Of a stretch of 64,000 bases of DNA, positions 50,741 to 60,913 are shown in pieces. Below the pieces are notes generated by a model. That model was not told where the DNA came from. It saw only the letters and a list, made by a program, of their open reading frames with translations, and ran no database searches. The translations under genes were made by a program, and so were the position numbers. Every line of letters starts with the position of its first letter. Positions within the stretch are counted from its first letter, which is position 1. This stretch comes from Pedobacter polaris (GTDB taxonomy: Bacteria; Bacteroidota; Bacteroidia; Sphingobacteriales; Sphingobacteriaceae), in assembly GCF_005116505.1 (NCBI RefSeq), contig NZ_SWBR01000002.1:1308715-1372714 (forward strand). The letters run 5' to 3'.

Positions 50741-53700
50741 TTGAAAAAATTCATTAAAACTCTAGCTATCAGCATCATTTCTATATTTGCTGCCTTATTT
50801 ATCATTCCTTATTTAATTCCTCAAACCATAAATAAGGGAATTACAACAGCAATTAATAAAAATATTAAAGGAGAAATTAAATTTGAAAACACTAGTATCT
50901 CATTTTTTTCTCATTTTCCTTCACTTACATTAAACCTAAATAAATTTTTATTGAAGGGTTCTGCCCCATTTCAGCAGGACACCTTAATTGCAGCTAAAAA
51001 ACTTTCATTAGGTATTAATTTGTTTTCTTTATTTTCTAATCAGATTAAGATTGATGAGTTTTATTTAGATAGTGCAAATATTAACATTTTAACAAACGAA
51101 AAGGGAATTGCCAATTATAATGTTTACAAAAATGAGCCTAGTAAAGAAGTAAAGAAAAATGATAAAGATCCATCAATAAAAATAGAAGGCATATTCATTA
51201 CCAATAGTAATTTAGTATATAATGACAAGTCAATTCCTATGTTAGTTAAAACCAGCGGCTTTAATTATTCTGGTCAGGGAGATTTAAGTAACGCCCTTTT
51301 CGATTTGAAGAGTAAATTATCCATAGAAAAAATAGACCTATTTTACAACAATACTCCTTATTTACTCAACAAAAAATTAAATGCTAAATTAATCACCAAA
51401 GTAAATACCAACTCATTAAATCTAATATTTGATGAGAATAACTTAGAAATTAATGCACTGCCAATTCGTTTTGTGGGTAGTTTTTCTTTCTTGAAAGATG
51501 GTTATGAGCTAAATTTTAAAACCAAAGCCAAGGAAACAGATTTACAAGATATATTTAGTGCCCTACCTGCTGAAGTATCAGACAGATTGGCAAAAACCAA
51601 AATTAAAGGTTACGGAGAAATCAGCGCATCATTAATAGGCAAATATATTGCAGCTAGTAATACAATGCCTACGCTGTCTTTTGCCATAAAAGTTCGGGAT
51701 GGCTCTATCTCAAACCCTACTGCTCCTGAACCAATTAGCAACCTATTTCTAAACTTCAAAGCTAAAGTTCCAAATCTAAATCCAGATAGCTTAACTATAA
51801 ATATGGACAGCTTATTCTTTAACATTGGAAAAGATTTTGTAGCATCCGTAACTAAAATTAAAGGTTATAAACAACCTGAAATTTACACAAACACTCGTTC
51901 GAACATTAATTTAGAAAAATGGGCTAAAGTTGTTAATTTCAATAGTTTGCATTTAAAAGGCCAGTTAATAGTTACCTTAAAAGCTGATGGAAAATACAGC
52001 ACTAAAGTCGTTAAGTCTGGTATAAGACAAATTGATACCGTAATTGCTACTATACCTAAATTTTCCTTAAAAGCAACCTTCTCCAATGGTTATTTAAAAT
52101 ATGCTAGCTTGCCAATAGCGATAAATAAAATTGCCTTTAACATTGATGGTTCAAATACTGATGGTGATTATAAAAACACCGAAATCGCCATCAACAATAT
52201 TGAGGTAGTGGCATTAAACAATTTCATCAAAGGTTTTGGCAAATTACAAACCACTGAAAATATGGCATTGGATGTTCAGCTAAAATCGCTTATCAATTTT
52301 GCCGACATTAAGAACATTTATCCTGTTAAAGGATTAGAATTAAGCGGCTTAATGAACATTGATTTACAAAGCAAAGGTAATTATAATAAAGCCAAAAAGT
52401 TATTCCCATTAACTAAGGCAAATATTAAATTGGCTAACGGAAGGATTAAAACTTCAAATTTCAACCAACCATTGGAACAAATAAACATTAATGCAAGCTT
52501 AACAAATAATGATGGCAGTTTAAGAAATACCTTTTTGATCATTAAACCAATTTCTTTTGAAATGGCTAAACAGTCTTTTACCTTAAAAGCTGATCTTAAG
52601 AATTTTGAAAATATTGCCTATAATGTGAGTTCAAAGGGCGCAATTGATATTGGTAATATTTACCAAATATTTGCTGTAAAAGGATACCAAATAAAAGGAA
52701 CTATCGTAACAAATGTAAATTTTAAAGGTTTACAAAGTGATGTAAAGGCAAGTCGCTATGGCAAATTACAAAACAGTGGAACTATAACAGTAAAGGACTT
52801 AAACTTACAAGCTGATTTGTTCCCAAAAGAGTTTTTAATAAAAAATGGGTTATTCTCATTCGTTGCAGATAAAATGAAATTTGATGAATTTAATGCAGTT
52901 TATGGAAAATCTGATTTTAAGTTAAATGGTTATTTAAGCAATGTAATAAATTATGTTTTAAACGAAAAAGCCAAGCTGGAAGGTAATTTTAGACTGCAAA
53001 GCAAGCAAATTAATGCTGACGAATTTATGGTATTTGCAGATGAAAAATCAGTTAAATCTACAGCTAGCAAAGGTATTATCTTAATCCCAGATAATCTGAA
53101 TATCAATTTTACTGCAAATGCGAATAATGTTTTTTATAACGGGTTAAACCTAAAAAATGCTAAAGGAAATATAACTATAAATAATGGAGCACTAGCTTTA
53201 AAACAAACAGGATTTAATATTGCAGGTGCAAATATTGAAATGAATGGCAATTACAAAAGCTTAACACCAACTACTGCAACTTTCGATTTCGGATTAAATG
53301 CTAAAGAGTTTAACATTGCCAGAGTTTATAAAGAAATTAAGTTATTTAGAGAAATGGCTTCTTCAGCTTCAAAAGTTAAAGGAATAGTAGGTTTAAATTA
53401 TCAGTTGACAGGTAAATTGAATGATGAAATGTATCCTGTATTTTCATCTCTAAAAGGTGGCGGCTCTCTAACCTTAAAAAAGGTAAGCTTAATGGGCTTT
53501 AAGATGATGAATGCTATTAGTAAGGAGACGAAAAGAGATAGTTTAAATAATCCAGATCTTTCTGATGTTGAGATTAAAACGAGTATTAAAAACAACATTA
53601 TTACAATTGAAAGAACTAAGATGAAAGTAGCTGGTTTTAGACCAAGGTTTGAAGGACAGGTTAGTTTTGATGGCAAACTTAATTTAAGTGGGCGTTTGGG

Positions 53701-53818
53701 TCTACCACCATTTGGCATTATTGGTATTCCATTAAGCATTACAGGTACACAAGAAAAACCAATTGTCAAATTAAAAAGAAACAAAGATAGCAAGCTAGAA
53801 GAAATCGAAGAAAAATGA
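50741..53818 (+). CDS. AsmA-like envelope protein
   Basis: 1025 residues with a TTG start at 50741, supported by the promoter box upstream and by the signal-anchor that opens KKFIKTLAISIISIFAALFIIPYLIP. The rest is a long beta-rich repeating fold of the AsmA/TamB type (ELDF..., LSL..., INGGALAL...), ending with the conserved GRLGLPPFGIIGIPLSITGTQEKPIVKL. Anchored in the inner membrane and spanning the periplasm; relatives act in phospholipid transport or outer-membrane assembly. The region 53819-54085 after it has no gene. Confidence 0.9.
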   Translation: MKKFIKTLAISIISIFAALFIIPYLIPQTINKGITTAINKNIKGEIKFENTSISFFSHFPSLTLNLNKFLLKGSAPFQQDTLIAAKKLSLGINLFSLFSNQIKIDEFYLDSANINILTNEKGIANYNVYKNEPSKEVKKNDKDPSIKIEGIFITNSNLVYNDKSIPMLVKTSGFNYSGQGDLSNALFDLKSKLSIEKIDLFYNNTPYLLNKKLNAKLITKVNTNSLNLIFDENNLEINALPIRFVGSFSFLKDGYELNFKTKAKETDLQDIFSALPAEVSDRLAKTKIKGYGEISASLIGKYIAASNTMPTLSFAIKVRDGSISNPTAPEPISNLFLNFKAKVPNLNPDSLTINMDSLFFNIGKDFVASVTKIKGYKQPEIYTNTRSNINLEKWAKVVNFNSLHLKGQLIVTLKADGKYSTKVVKSGIRQIDTVIATIPKFSLKATFSNGYLKYASLPIAINKIAFNIDGSNTDGDYKNTEIAINNIEVVALNNFIKGFGKLQTTENMALDVQLKSLINFADIKNIYPVKGLELSGLMNIDLQSKGNYNKAKKLFPLTKANIKLANGRIKTSNFNQPLEQININASLTNNDGSLRNTFLIIKPISFEMAKQSFTLKADLKNFENIAYNVSSKGAIDIGNIYQIFAVKGYQIKGTIVTNVNFKGLQSDVKASRYGKLQNSGTITVKDLNLQADLFPKEFLIKNGLFSFVADKMKFDEFNAVYGKSDFKLNGYLSNVINYVLNEKAKLEGNFRLQSKQINADEFMVFADEKSVKSTASKGIILIPDNLNINFTANANNVFYNGLNLKNAKGNITINNGALALKQTGFNIAGANIEMNGNYKSLTPTTATFDFGLNAKEFNIARVYKEIKLFREMASSASKVKGIVGLNYQLTGKLNDEMYPVFSSLKGGGSLTLKKVSLMGFKMMNAISKETKRDSLNNPDLSDVEIKTSIKNNIITIERTKMKVAGFRPRFEGQVSFDGKLNLSGRLGLPPFGIIGIPLSITGTQEKPIVKLKRNKDSKLEEIEEK

Positions 53819-53867
53819 TGGAAAGTGTCAATAGAAAATGGAAAATTGGCCTATTATTAAATTGCTG

Positions 53868-53905
53868 TATTTAGACAAATTGCAATACTAAATCTCAATT
53901 CGCTT
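53868..53905. repeat. Intergenic repeat shared with 49315-49357
   Basis: GACAAATTGCAATACTAAAT with TCTCAATTC resembles GACAAATCGCAATACTCAAT and TCTCAATTC at 49319-49354. Both copies are non-coding and probably a dispersed repeat. Confidence 0.45.
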
Positions 53906-54047
53906 TTACATATTTAAACAGCTATAAGAGCCTTTATTAAAAAAACCTAATTACAACTAACACATAGACTGGGAACGAAGACAAAGTAAAGCGAAAAGCA
54001 GAAATGATATAGTCATATATTACTCTCTTTCATTTTCAAAAAATAGG

Positions 54048-54078
54048 CTTGAAAACAGGCTTAAAAATCGTATTTTTG
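54048..54078 (+). promoter_or_regulatory. Consensus promoter very close to the ABC-F start
   Basis: CTTG (54048-54051) with a 19-bp spacer to TATTTTTG (54071-54078). The start codon at 54086 is only 7 bp after the box, implying a very short leader. Confidence 0.6.
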
Positions 54079-54085
54079 CAGCGAA

Positions 54086-55996
54086 ATGATTTCAATAAAC
54101 GACTTAACCTTCCTAATTGGCTCAAGAGCCTTATACGACGAAGCAAACTGGCATATTAAACCAGGTGACAGAGTTGGACTAATCGGTGCAAATGGTACCG
54201 GAAAGTCTACTTTATTAAAAATAATTGTTGGCGAATATGCTCCATCTTCAGGTAGCATTTCTATGGCGAAAGATATAAAAATTGGTTATTTAAACCAAGA
54301 TTTACTTTCTTATGAATCACATCACACCATTTTACATGTGGCAATGGAGGCTTTTGAGCGTCAAAACCAATTACATGATGAGATTGAAGAATTATTAAAA
54401 AAGATCGAAACAGATTACAGCGAAGAAACTTTGTATAAACTGAGCGATAAACAACAGGAGTTTGAAGCGCTAGATGGTTATAACATTGAATATCGTGCAA
54501 ACGAAATTTTAGCTGGTTTAGGTTTTAGTACAGAAGATCAACACCGTCCGTTAAATACCTTTTCTGGGGGTTGGCGTATGCGTGTAATGTTAGCGAAAAT
54601 TCTCTTGCAAACCCCTGATATTTTACTACTAGATGAGCCGACCAACCACATGGATTTACCATCAATTAAATGGTTAGAGAACTATTTAGGTAGCTTTGAA
54701 GGTGCAATTGTAATCGTATCTCACGATAGGTATTTCTTAGATAAGATTGTGCGTAAAACGGTTGAATCAAGAAAAGGAAAATTAACTGTTTATGCAGGAA
54801 ATTATTCATTCTATGTAGAAGAGAAATCATTACGTGGCGAAATTCAAAAGGGAGAATTTAAAAACCAACAAGCTAAAATTAAGCAAGAAGAACGTTTAAT
54901 TGAGCGTTTTAAAGCAAAGGCAAGTAAAGCTAAAATGGCTCAATCGCGTATGAAAGCTTTAGATAAGATGGAACGTGTGGAAGATGTAGATGATGATAAC
55001 CCGACCGTAAACTTTAGCTTCAAGTTCTCTAAACCAAGTGGCAGACACGTAATTAAGGTTGACAATGCAACAAAAGCTTATCCAAATATTGATATTTTAG
55101 AAAATGCGGATGGCTTGATTGAAAAAGGCGATAAAATTGCCCTGATTGGAGCTAATGGTAAAGGTAAATCTACTTTGTTAAGGATGATTGCTGGAGCCGA
55201 AGGTTTTACTGGAAAAATTGAAACCGGACATAATGTAACCACAACTTTCTTTGCGCAACACCAGTTGGAATCGTTGCACTTAGAGAATACTATTTTAGAA
55301 GAGTTGCAAGCATTTGCTCCTAAACATACCGATACCGAATTGCGATCTATTTTAGGTTGTTTCTTGTTTACAGGCGATGACGTTTTCAAGAAAATTAAGG
55401 TGCTTTCTGGAGGAGAAAAATCGAGGGTTGCCTTGGCTAAATCTTTAACTACAGATTCTAACTTCTTAATTCTAGATGAGCCTACCAACCACTTGGATAT
55501 TCAGTCTGTTAACATCTTAATTCAGGCTTTACAACAATACGAAGGAACATTTATATCTGTTTCTCACGATAGGTATTTTTTAGATAATGTAGCTAACAAA
55601 ATCTGGTTCATTGAAGAAGAAAAAATCAAGGAATATCCTGGAACTTATGCCGAATATGAAGAATGGAATAGCAAAAGGGTAATTCCTACGCCTAAACCAA
55701 TTCCTGTTAAGCCTACTACTGTTGAAGAAAAAAAACCTGTTGAACAAGCACCTGCTAATGCACAACAGCAATTGAAAAAACTCAATGATAAATTAAAAAG
55801 AACTGAAGAAGAAATTTCAGTTTTTGAATTGAGCGTAAAAGAAGCTGAAGCTGAATTAGCAAAAGAAGAGATTTTTTCTAATCAGCATAAATTAGAAGAG
55901 GCCAATAAAAAATATTTAGCAGAAAAAGCTTTGTTAGACCATGCCCAAAAAACTTGGGAAGATTTGGCTGCAGAGATCATGGAATTAGAGGCTTAA
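54086..55996 (+). CDS. ABC-F family ATPase (translation factor type)
   Basis: 636 residues with two ATPase domains and no membrane segments. Walker A motifs are GANGTGKST (34-42) and GANGKGKST (about 355). Signatures are FSGGWRMR and LSGGEKSR. Both Walker B regions end LLLDEPTNHMD / LILDEPTNHLD. The inter-domain linker is EEKSLRGEIQKGEFKNQQAKIKQEERLIERFKAKASKAKMAQSR. A C-terminal coiled coil (about 555-635) resembles the Uup/YheS group. It acts on ribosomes. Its stop overlaps the start of the next gene by one base (TAATG). Confidence 0.95.
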   Translation: MISINDLTFLIGSRALYDEANWHIKPGDRVGLIGANGTGKSTLLKIIVGEYAPSSGSISMAKDIKIGYLNQDLLSYESHHTILHVAMEAFERQNQLHDEIEELLKKIETDYSEETLYKLSDKQQEFEALDGYNIEYRANEILAGLGFSTEDQHRPLNTFSGGWRMRVMLAKILLQTPDILLLDEPTNHMDLPSIKWLENYLGSFEGAIVIVSHDRYFLDKIVRKTVESRKGKLTVYAGNYSFYVEEKSLRGEIQKGEFKNQQAKIKQEERLIERFKAKASKAKMAQSRMKALDKMERVEDVDDDNPTVNFSFKFSKPSGRHVIKVDNATKAYPNIDILENADGLIEKGDKIALIGANGKGKSTLLRMIAGAEGFTGKIETGHNVTTTFFAQHQLESLHLENTILEELQAFAPKHTDTELRSILGCFLFTGDDVFKKIKVLSGGEKSRVALAKSLTTDSNFLILDEPTNHLDIQSVNILIQALQQYEGTFISVSHDRYFLDNVANKIWFIEEEKIKEYPGTYAEYEEWNSKRVIPTPKPIPVKPTTVEEKKPVEQAPANAQQQLKKLNDKLKRTEEEISVFELSVKEAEAELAKEEIFSNQHKLEEANKKYLAEKALLDHAQKTWEDLAAEIMELEA

Positions 55997-57258
55997 TGAA
56001 AAAAATAGGGCTGATCTACTTTATGATAACGTGTTATTTTAGCGCTTTTGCACAATATCCAGTTGTCGTGTATGACAATAAAGTATATCAGCCTAATATT
56101 AAGACGATTGAGTGTTACAATTCAAAAAAAGAACAATCTTTGCCCCTTATTGCACTAAAGAGTGGTGAAACCATAACCTTAGCCTTTGATGATTTAAAAG
56201 GTGGAAATAAAAATTACAGTTACACCATAGAGCACTGTACCTATGATTGGAAGCCCTCTAAAATTAACCAGCTTGATTATCTAGAGTCTTTTAAGGAAGA
56301 TATCATTTTTAACTATCGCTTCTCTTTCAATACTTTACAAAAGTTTACCCATTATCAACTCAATTTACCAAATGATCAAATTAAGCCCAAACTGGCCGGA
56401 AATTATTTGCTAAAAGTTTATGAAGGTAATAACCCTCAAAAAATAGTTATTACGCAGCGTTTTTATATTACAAATAATGCAGTTAATGTGGGTAGTGAAG
56501 TTGTTCCAAGCAGTCAGGTAGAATTTAGAAATAGCAAGCAAAAAATTAATTTCACCATTTTTCATCCTATGCCAATCACAAATCCTTTTATGGATTTAAA
56601 AGCGATTGTGATGCAAAATAACGATCCACAAACTGCTATACTAAATACCAAACCTACTTTTGTTAAACAAGGTTCATTGGTTTATAATGACATTAACTTA
56701 AATGAATTTTGGGCGGGTAATGAGTATCGAAAATTTGATACAAGAAGCTTTCGCTATAAAGGTGAACATGTGCAAGATTTTTATAGAGACACTGCTATAA
56801 ATGTAATTTTAATCGCAGACCAGCCTTACGGAACCGCTCGTTACAGCAATCAATTTGATGAAAATGGCAACTTCTTTATCCGAAACCAAGACGGAAGAGA
56901 TAACGTTACAGATAGCGACTACGCTGACGTTTTGTTCACTTTAAATGCTAATCCACCATCTTCAATAGGAAATGCATATGTTGTTGGTAGGTTTAACAAC
57001 TATATTTTAAATGAGGAAAGCAAGTTAAATTACGAACCAACAAGAAAACGTTTTTATCAGAACATTAAACTTAAACAGGGTTTGTATGATTACAAATATG
57101 TTTGGGTAGATGAAAATGGAAAATATAACAACACTATTTTCGAAAGCTCTTTTTTTGAAACAGAAAACACTTATCAAATATTCATTTATTACAAAAGACC
57201 GGGCGGTAGATGGGATGAATTGGTTGGCTTTAATAGTGTAAATTCGCTTAAAAAGTAA
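55996..57258 (+). CDS. T9SS plug-domain protein (DUF5103)
   Basis: 420 residues from the ATG at 55996, which gives a clean signal peptide (KKIGLIYFMITCYFSAFAQ). The protein continues YPVVVYDNKVYQPNIKTIECYNSKKEQSLPLIALKSGETITLAFDDLKGGNKNYSYTIEHC, the DUF5103 (T9SS plug) domain, with a C-terminal CBM48/E-set-like end (VVGRFNNYILNEESKLNYEPTRKRFYQNIKLKQGLYDYKYVWVDENG). The plug protein gates the SprA translocon of the type IX system. It is coupled to ABC-F by a one-base overlap. Confidence 0.88.
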   Translation: MKKIGLIYFMITCYFSAFAQYPVVVYDNKVYQPNIKTIECYNSKKEQSLPLIALKSGETITLAFDDLKGGNKNYSYTIEHCTYDWKPSKINQLDYLESFKEDIIFNYRFSFNTLQKFTHYQLNLPNDQIKPKLAGNYLLKVYEGNNPQKIVITQRFYITNNAVNVGSEVVPSSQVEFRNSKQKINFTIFHPMPITNPFMDLKAIVMQNNDPQTAILNTKPTFVKQGSLVYNDINLNEFWAGNEYRKFDTRSFRYKGEHVQDFYRDTAINVILIADQPYGTARYSNQFDENGNFFIRNQDGRDNVTDSDYADVLFTLNANPPSSIGNAYVVGRFNNYILNEESKLNYEPTRKRFYQNIKLKQGLYDYKYVWVDENGKYNNTIFESSFFETENTYQIFIYYKRPGGRWDELVGFNSVNSLKK

Positions 57259-57379
57259 ATTTGTTCATTAGTACATTAGTTCATTAGTCAGGATACACTT
57301 CCATATAAACTACAAAACTACTGCACCAACTCAGATCTGAAACTATCAGGTAATGAACAAATGACTATTGAAGAGTGAA

Positions 57380-58855
57380 CTATTCAACTTTTAAAACCCA
57401 AACAGAAACACTTCCAGCTTCGCAATAAAACTCTCCTAAACCCTCCTCACTAATTACAACTTCTTCTCCTCTTCTCTCTAAAATATCTACAAAGGTTTTA
57501 CCTGCAAAATGTTTACCAATCTCCATTTCCTTAAAACCCTCATTACCATTACTCATTAAAACTGCAATACCAGAATTTGGGTGTTCGTCATCCCCTGCTC
57601 TTGTCCAGCCTATACAATTGTTATGGTCTAAATAATCTATCTGACTGCCATAAGCGAAACTCTGCCTTACTTTCAACAACTGCGGAAGTTCCGCCAAATG
57701 AACCAATTCAACTTTCTGACCATTATCTTCATATGCAGCACCATATACATCCGTGTAAAATACGCAAGGTATACCTGCCTCTCTCAGTAAAATCATAGCA
57801 TAAGCCAAAGGCCTAAACCAATATTCTATAAAAGATTCTAAAGCTTGCATAGGCTGAGAATCATGATTATCAACAAAAGTTACTGCTAATAATGGATTTC
57901 TGTGTGCTAAAGTATTTTCGAATATGCAGTTCAAATCATACTCTTTCCCAGCTTTAGATGCCAGATAGAAATTATGATGTAACAATGAATCAAAAAGCTG
58001 TGTTTTACCACCCGTAATTTCAATGTATTTTTCAAGTTCTTCTACACTTTCTATATTCCAATTTTCAGCAACAAAAAAGAGCTCTCGCTGGCATTCCTTT
58101 TTCATCCAGTCAATCCATTCTACTAAAAATTCTGCAGGAATATGTTTAACTGCATCTAATCTAAACCCATCTAAGTTGCAGTTATCAAAATACCATTTCC
58201 CCCACCTTTTTAACTCTTCCCTAACAGCTAGATTTCGAAAATCAATATCATTAAACATCAAATAATCGTAATTACCAAGCTCTTTAGATGGAACCTCTTC
58301 CCAACCTTCACCGTATTCATTTTGTATGGCATATATCGCTGTTTCTTTTATGTCTTCAGCATAATCTACCCCACTAAAACATTTGTAGTCCCAAATAAAT
58401 TCAGAATATTTTCCTGCCCTACCAGGAAACGTAAATTTCGTCCATGCTTCGATTTCCATATCTTCAGAAATGAACTCATTTCTATCCTCTTCGTTTACCT
58501 TTCTAACTTTTATCTTTTCCACTTCATCGCCTCCGGCTTTGTGATTGAAAATGGTATCAGCAAGCACATTTATTCCATTTTTATGAAATTCATTAATTGC
58601 AGCTATATACTGTTCTTTACTTCCGTATTTGGTAGGGATGCTATTTTTCTGGTCAAATTCTCCCAAATCAAATAAATCATAGATATCATAACCTATAGAG
58701 TAACCACCATTACTGCCCTTACAAGCAGGTGGAAGCCAAACTCCAGTAATACCCATTGATGCTAAGTTTTTGGCTTCTTTTTTTGCCTTGGTCCATAAAT
58801 TATCTGGTTCATTGTAATACCAATGAAAATATTGGATGAGCGTTTGATTTTGCAT
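57380..58855 (-). CDS. Cytoplasmic alpha-amylase (GH13)
   Basis: 491 residues with no signal peptide, like the GH13_5 cytoplasmic enzymes. Catalytic residues: nucleophile Asp234 in GFRLDAVKH, acid/base Glu264 in FVAENW, and Asp332 in TFVDNHD. ADTIFNHKAGG is the first conserved region. Substrate probably intracellular alpha-glucans or maltooligosaccharides. Monocistronic, between two regions rich in short repeats. The gene-free 309 bp upstream (58856-59164) hold a GC-richer stretch at about 58981-59095 with no gene, and the thioesterase promoter. Confidence 0.95.
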   Translation of the reverse strand: MQNQTLIQYFHWYYNEPDNLWTKAKKEAKNLASMGITGVWLPPACKGSNGGYSIGYDIYDLFDLGEFDQKNSIPTKYGSKEQYIAAINEFHKNGINVLADTIFNHKAGGDEVEKIKVRKVNEEDRNEFISEDMEIEAWTKFTFPGRAGKYSEFIWDYKCFSGVDYAEDIKETAIYAIQNEYGEGWEEVPSKELGNYDYLMFNDIDFRNLAVREELKRWGKWYFDNCNLDGFRLDAVKHIPAEFLVEWIDWMKKECQRELFFVAENWNIESVEELEKYIEITGGKTQLFDSLLHHNFYLASKAGKEYDLNCIFENTLAHRNPLLAVTFVDNHDSQPMQALESFIEYWFRPLAYAMILLREAGIPCVFYTDVYGAAYEDNGQKVELVHLAELPQLLKVRQSFAYGSQIDYLDHNNCIGWTRAGDDEHPNSGIAVLMSNGNEGFKEMEIGKHFAGKTFVDILERRGEEVVISEEGLGEFYCEAGSVSVWVLKVE

Positions 58856-59164
58856 AGTAAATTTTGGATTTCGATGCGTTTATAACGGTAATTTATGGTT
58901 ATTGTTTGAATTATTGTTAAATTAAACGTTAAGGAATTAAGCTACATCACTCATTAATGCTTAAAAGATTGTTTTAAAAGCAGGAGTAGTTTTTCATTGG
59001 ATAAAACAGCCCTGCTCTCGTTCCAAGCGAAAAGCTTTCCACTAAATCGGGTTTAGGCAACTTTTGTTGTGCAACTATGAGCGGTTTAATAGTCATTCCC
59101 AAAAGAAAGATTTCTAAAATAAATAGCTAAAAAGGCACCTATTTTCTGTATTTTCGCCCCCATT

Positions 59165-59686
59165 ATGAGTATAAAAGCTAAAAATCCAAAAAATTCGTTC
59201 ACCATAATGAATGAATTAGTGCTACCAAATGACACAAACACTTTAAACAATTTAATGGGTGGGAGGTTATTGCATTGGATGGATATTGCCGCAGCTATTT
59301 CTGCTCAAAAACATTGCAATAGAATTGTGGTTACAGCATCTGTAGATAATGTTTCTTTTAAACAAGCTATAAAATTGGGTGATGTAATTACTATAGAAGC
59401 AAAGGTTACACGGTCATTTCATACTTCTGTAGAAGTAAGGTTAGACGTTTGGGCAGAAAATATTCCTTCTGGAACTAGAGCAAAAAGTAATGAAGCTTAT
59501 TACACCTTTGTAGCGGTTGACCAAAGCGGCAGAACTATCCCTGTACCAGAACTTAAACCAGAAACAGAAGAAGAAATAGAATTATTTAATGGCGCATTAC
59601 GTCGCAGGCAATTGCGTTTAATTTTGGCCGGAAAAATGGAGCCAAATGATGCAAGCGAATTAAAAGCTTTATTTTTTAAGGATTAG
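59165..59686 (+). CDS. Acyl-CoA thioesterase, YciA/BfiT-like hotdog protein
   Basis: 173 residues. The hotdog fold reads VLPNDTNTLNNLMGGRLLHWMDIAAAISAQKHCNRIVVTASVDNVSFKQAIKLGDVITIEAKVTRSFHTSVEVRLDVWAENI, with the HWMD motif of the acyl-CoA thioesterase group. It hydrolyses acyl-CoA in the cytoplasm. TATTTTCG (59149-59156), near the consensus -7 box, ends 8 bp before the ATG. The antiporter gene follows by 33 bp. Confidence 0.92.
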   Translation: MSIKAKNPKNSFTIMNELVLPNDTNTLNNLMGGRLLHWMDIAAAISAQKHCNRIVVTASVDNVSFKQAIKLGDVITIEAKVTRSFHTSVEVRLDVWAENIPSGTRAKSNEAYYTFVAVDQSGRTIPVPELKPETEEEIELFNGALRRRQLRLILAGKMEPNDASELKALFFKD

Positions 59687-59719
59687 TTAAGGCCATTTGG
59701 TCGGTAAAAAAACAGTAAA

Positions 59720-60913
59720 ATGACGACCTATACAACTTTAATAATCTTAAGCGGATTAGTTATTTTCTCTTATTTGTTTGACTTAGTTGCAAGTAAAACA
59801 AAACTACCTTCAGTTTTATTGTTATTACTTTTAGGTATTGGATTACGGCTTTTGGTAGACAATCTTAATATCCAGACCTTTAACTTTTTAAAAATTTTAC
59901 CCGCCCTTGGCACGGTTGGGTTAATTTTAATTGTATTTGAAGGATCACTCGAACTTAAATATGATAAAGACAAGAATAAAGTTATAAAAGGAGCATTTTT
60001 AGCTGCCTTAATAATGTTACTGTTTACTGTAACTATAATTAGTTTTATTATCTATCAAATTACTGGACAAGATTTGTATCTCTGTTTTGTAAATGCGATA
60101 CCATTTAGCGTAATCAGCTCCGCTATCGCAATTCCTTCTGTTGCTGGGTTAGCTAAAAAAAGTAGAGAATTTATCATTTACGAAAGTTCATTTTCTGACA
60201 TTTTGGGCATTATTCTCTTTAATTTTGCCATTTCAAATCAGCACATTTCAGCAAGTTCTTTTGCAAGTTTAGGCTTAAATACTGCTTTAATATTAATTCT
60301 TTCTGTTCTAGCCTGTATTTTCCTGCTTTACATTATGGGTAAAATCTCTCATCATATCAAATTTTTTTTAATCATTTCTATTCTGATTTTGGTATATGCC
60401 ATTGGGCAATCTTACCATTTATCTTCCTTAATTTTAATTCTATCATTTGGGTTATTTCTTAACAACGCCGATACTATTAAATATGCATGGTTTAAAACCA
60501 TTTTTATCTATGAAAATCTTTCTAAAGATTTAGTTCAGCTACATCAACTATCTGCAGAAAGTGCCTTTATTATCCGTACTTTTTTCTTTGTAATTTTTGG
60601 TTTTACTATGAATATTTATCAGCTAGATGACCAAAACATCATTGTTAACGGATTGTTGATCTTAATAAGCATCTACATCTGTAGGTTTACTTACCTCCTT
60701 ATCTTTAAGAAAGATCGTGTGTTGCCAGAAGGTTTTGTATCTCCAAGAGGCCTAATCAGTATACTTTTATATTACAATTTACCAGCCAGCATGAAATTGC
60801 CAGAAATTAGTACTGCATTTTTATTTGTGGTTGTACTTGGCTCAAGTTTAGTAATGAGTATTGGCTTAATTGCTACTAAAAAAGGTCACAAAAAAGAAAC
60901 TATTGAAGCTTAA
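59720..60913 (+). CDS. Cation:proton antiporter (CPA family)
   Basis: 397 residues with about 12 membrane helices. The pattern FDLVASKTKLPSVLLLLLLGIGLRLL, LGTVGLILIVFEGSLELKYDKDKNKVIKGAF, then AIPFSVISSAIAIPSVAGL and a final PRGLISILLYYNLPAS is that of Na+/H+ antiporters without a C-terminal TrkA domain. It exchanges Na+ or K+ for H+ at the inner membrane. It is probably co-transcribed with the thioesterase and converges on the next gene with no gap. Confidence 0.88.
   Translation: MTTYTTLIILSGLVIFSYLFDLVASKTKLPSVLLLLLLGIGLRLLVDNLNIQTFNFLKILPALGTVGLILIVFEGSLELKYDKDKNKVIKGAFLAALIMLLFTVTIISFIIYQITGQDLYLCFVNAIPFSVISSAIAIPSVAGLAKKSREFIIYESSFSDILGIILFNFAISNQHISASSFASLGLNTALILILSVLACIFLLYIMGKISHHIKFFLIISILILVYAIGQSYHLSSLILILSFGLFLNNADTIKYAWFKTIFIYENLSKDLVQLHQLSAESAFIIRTFFFVIFGFTMNIYQLDDQNIIVNGLLILISIYICRFTYLLIFKKDRVLPEGFVSPRGLISILLYYNLPASMKLPEISTAFLFVVVLGSSLVMSIGLIATKKGHKKETIEA

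Noticed and set aside
57577..58675. Plus-strand frames opposite the alpha-amylase gene
   Set aside because: All catalytic motifs are on the minus strand; the opposite frames are low in recognisable content.
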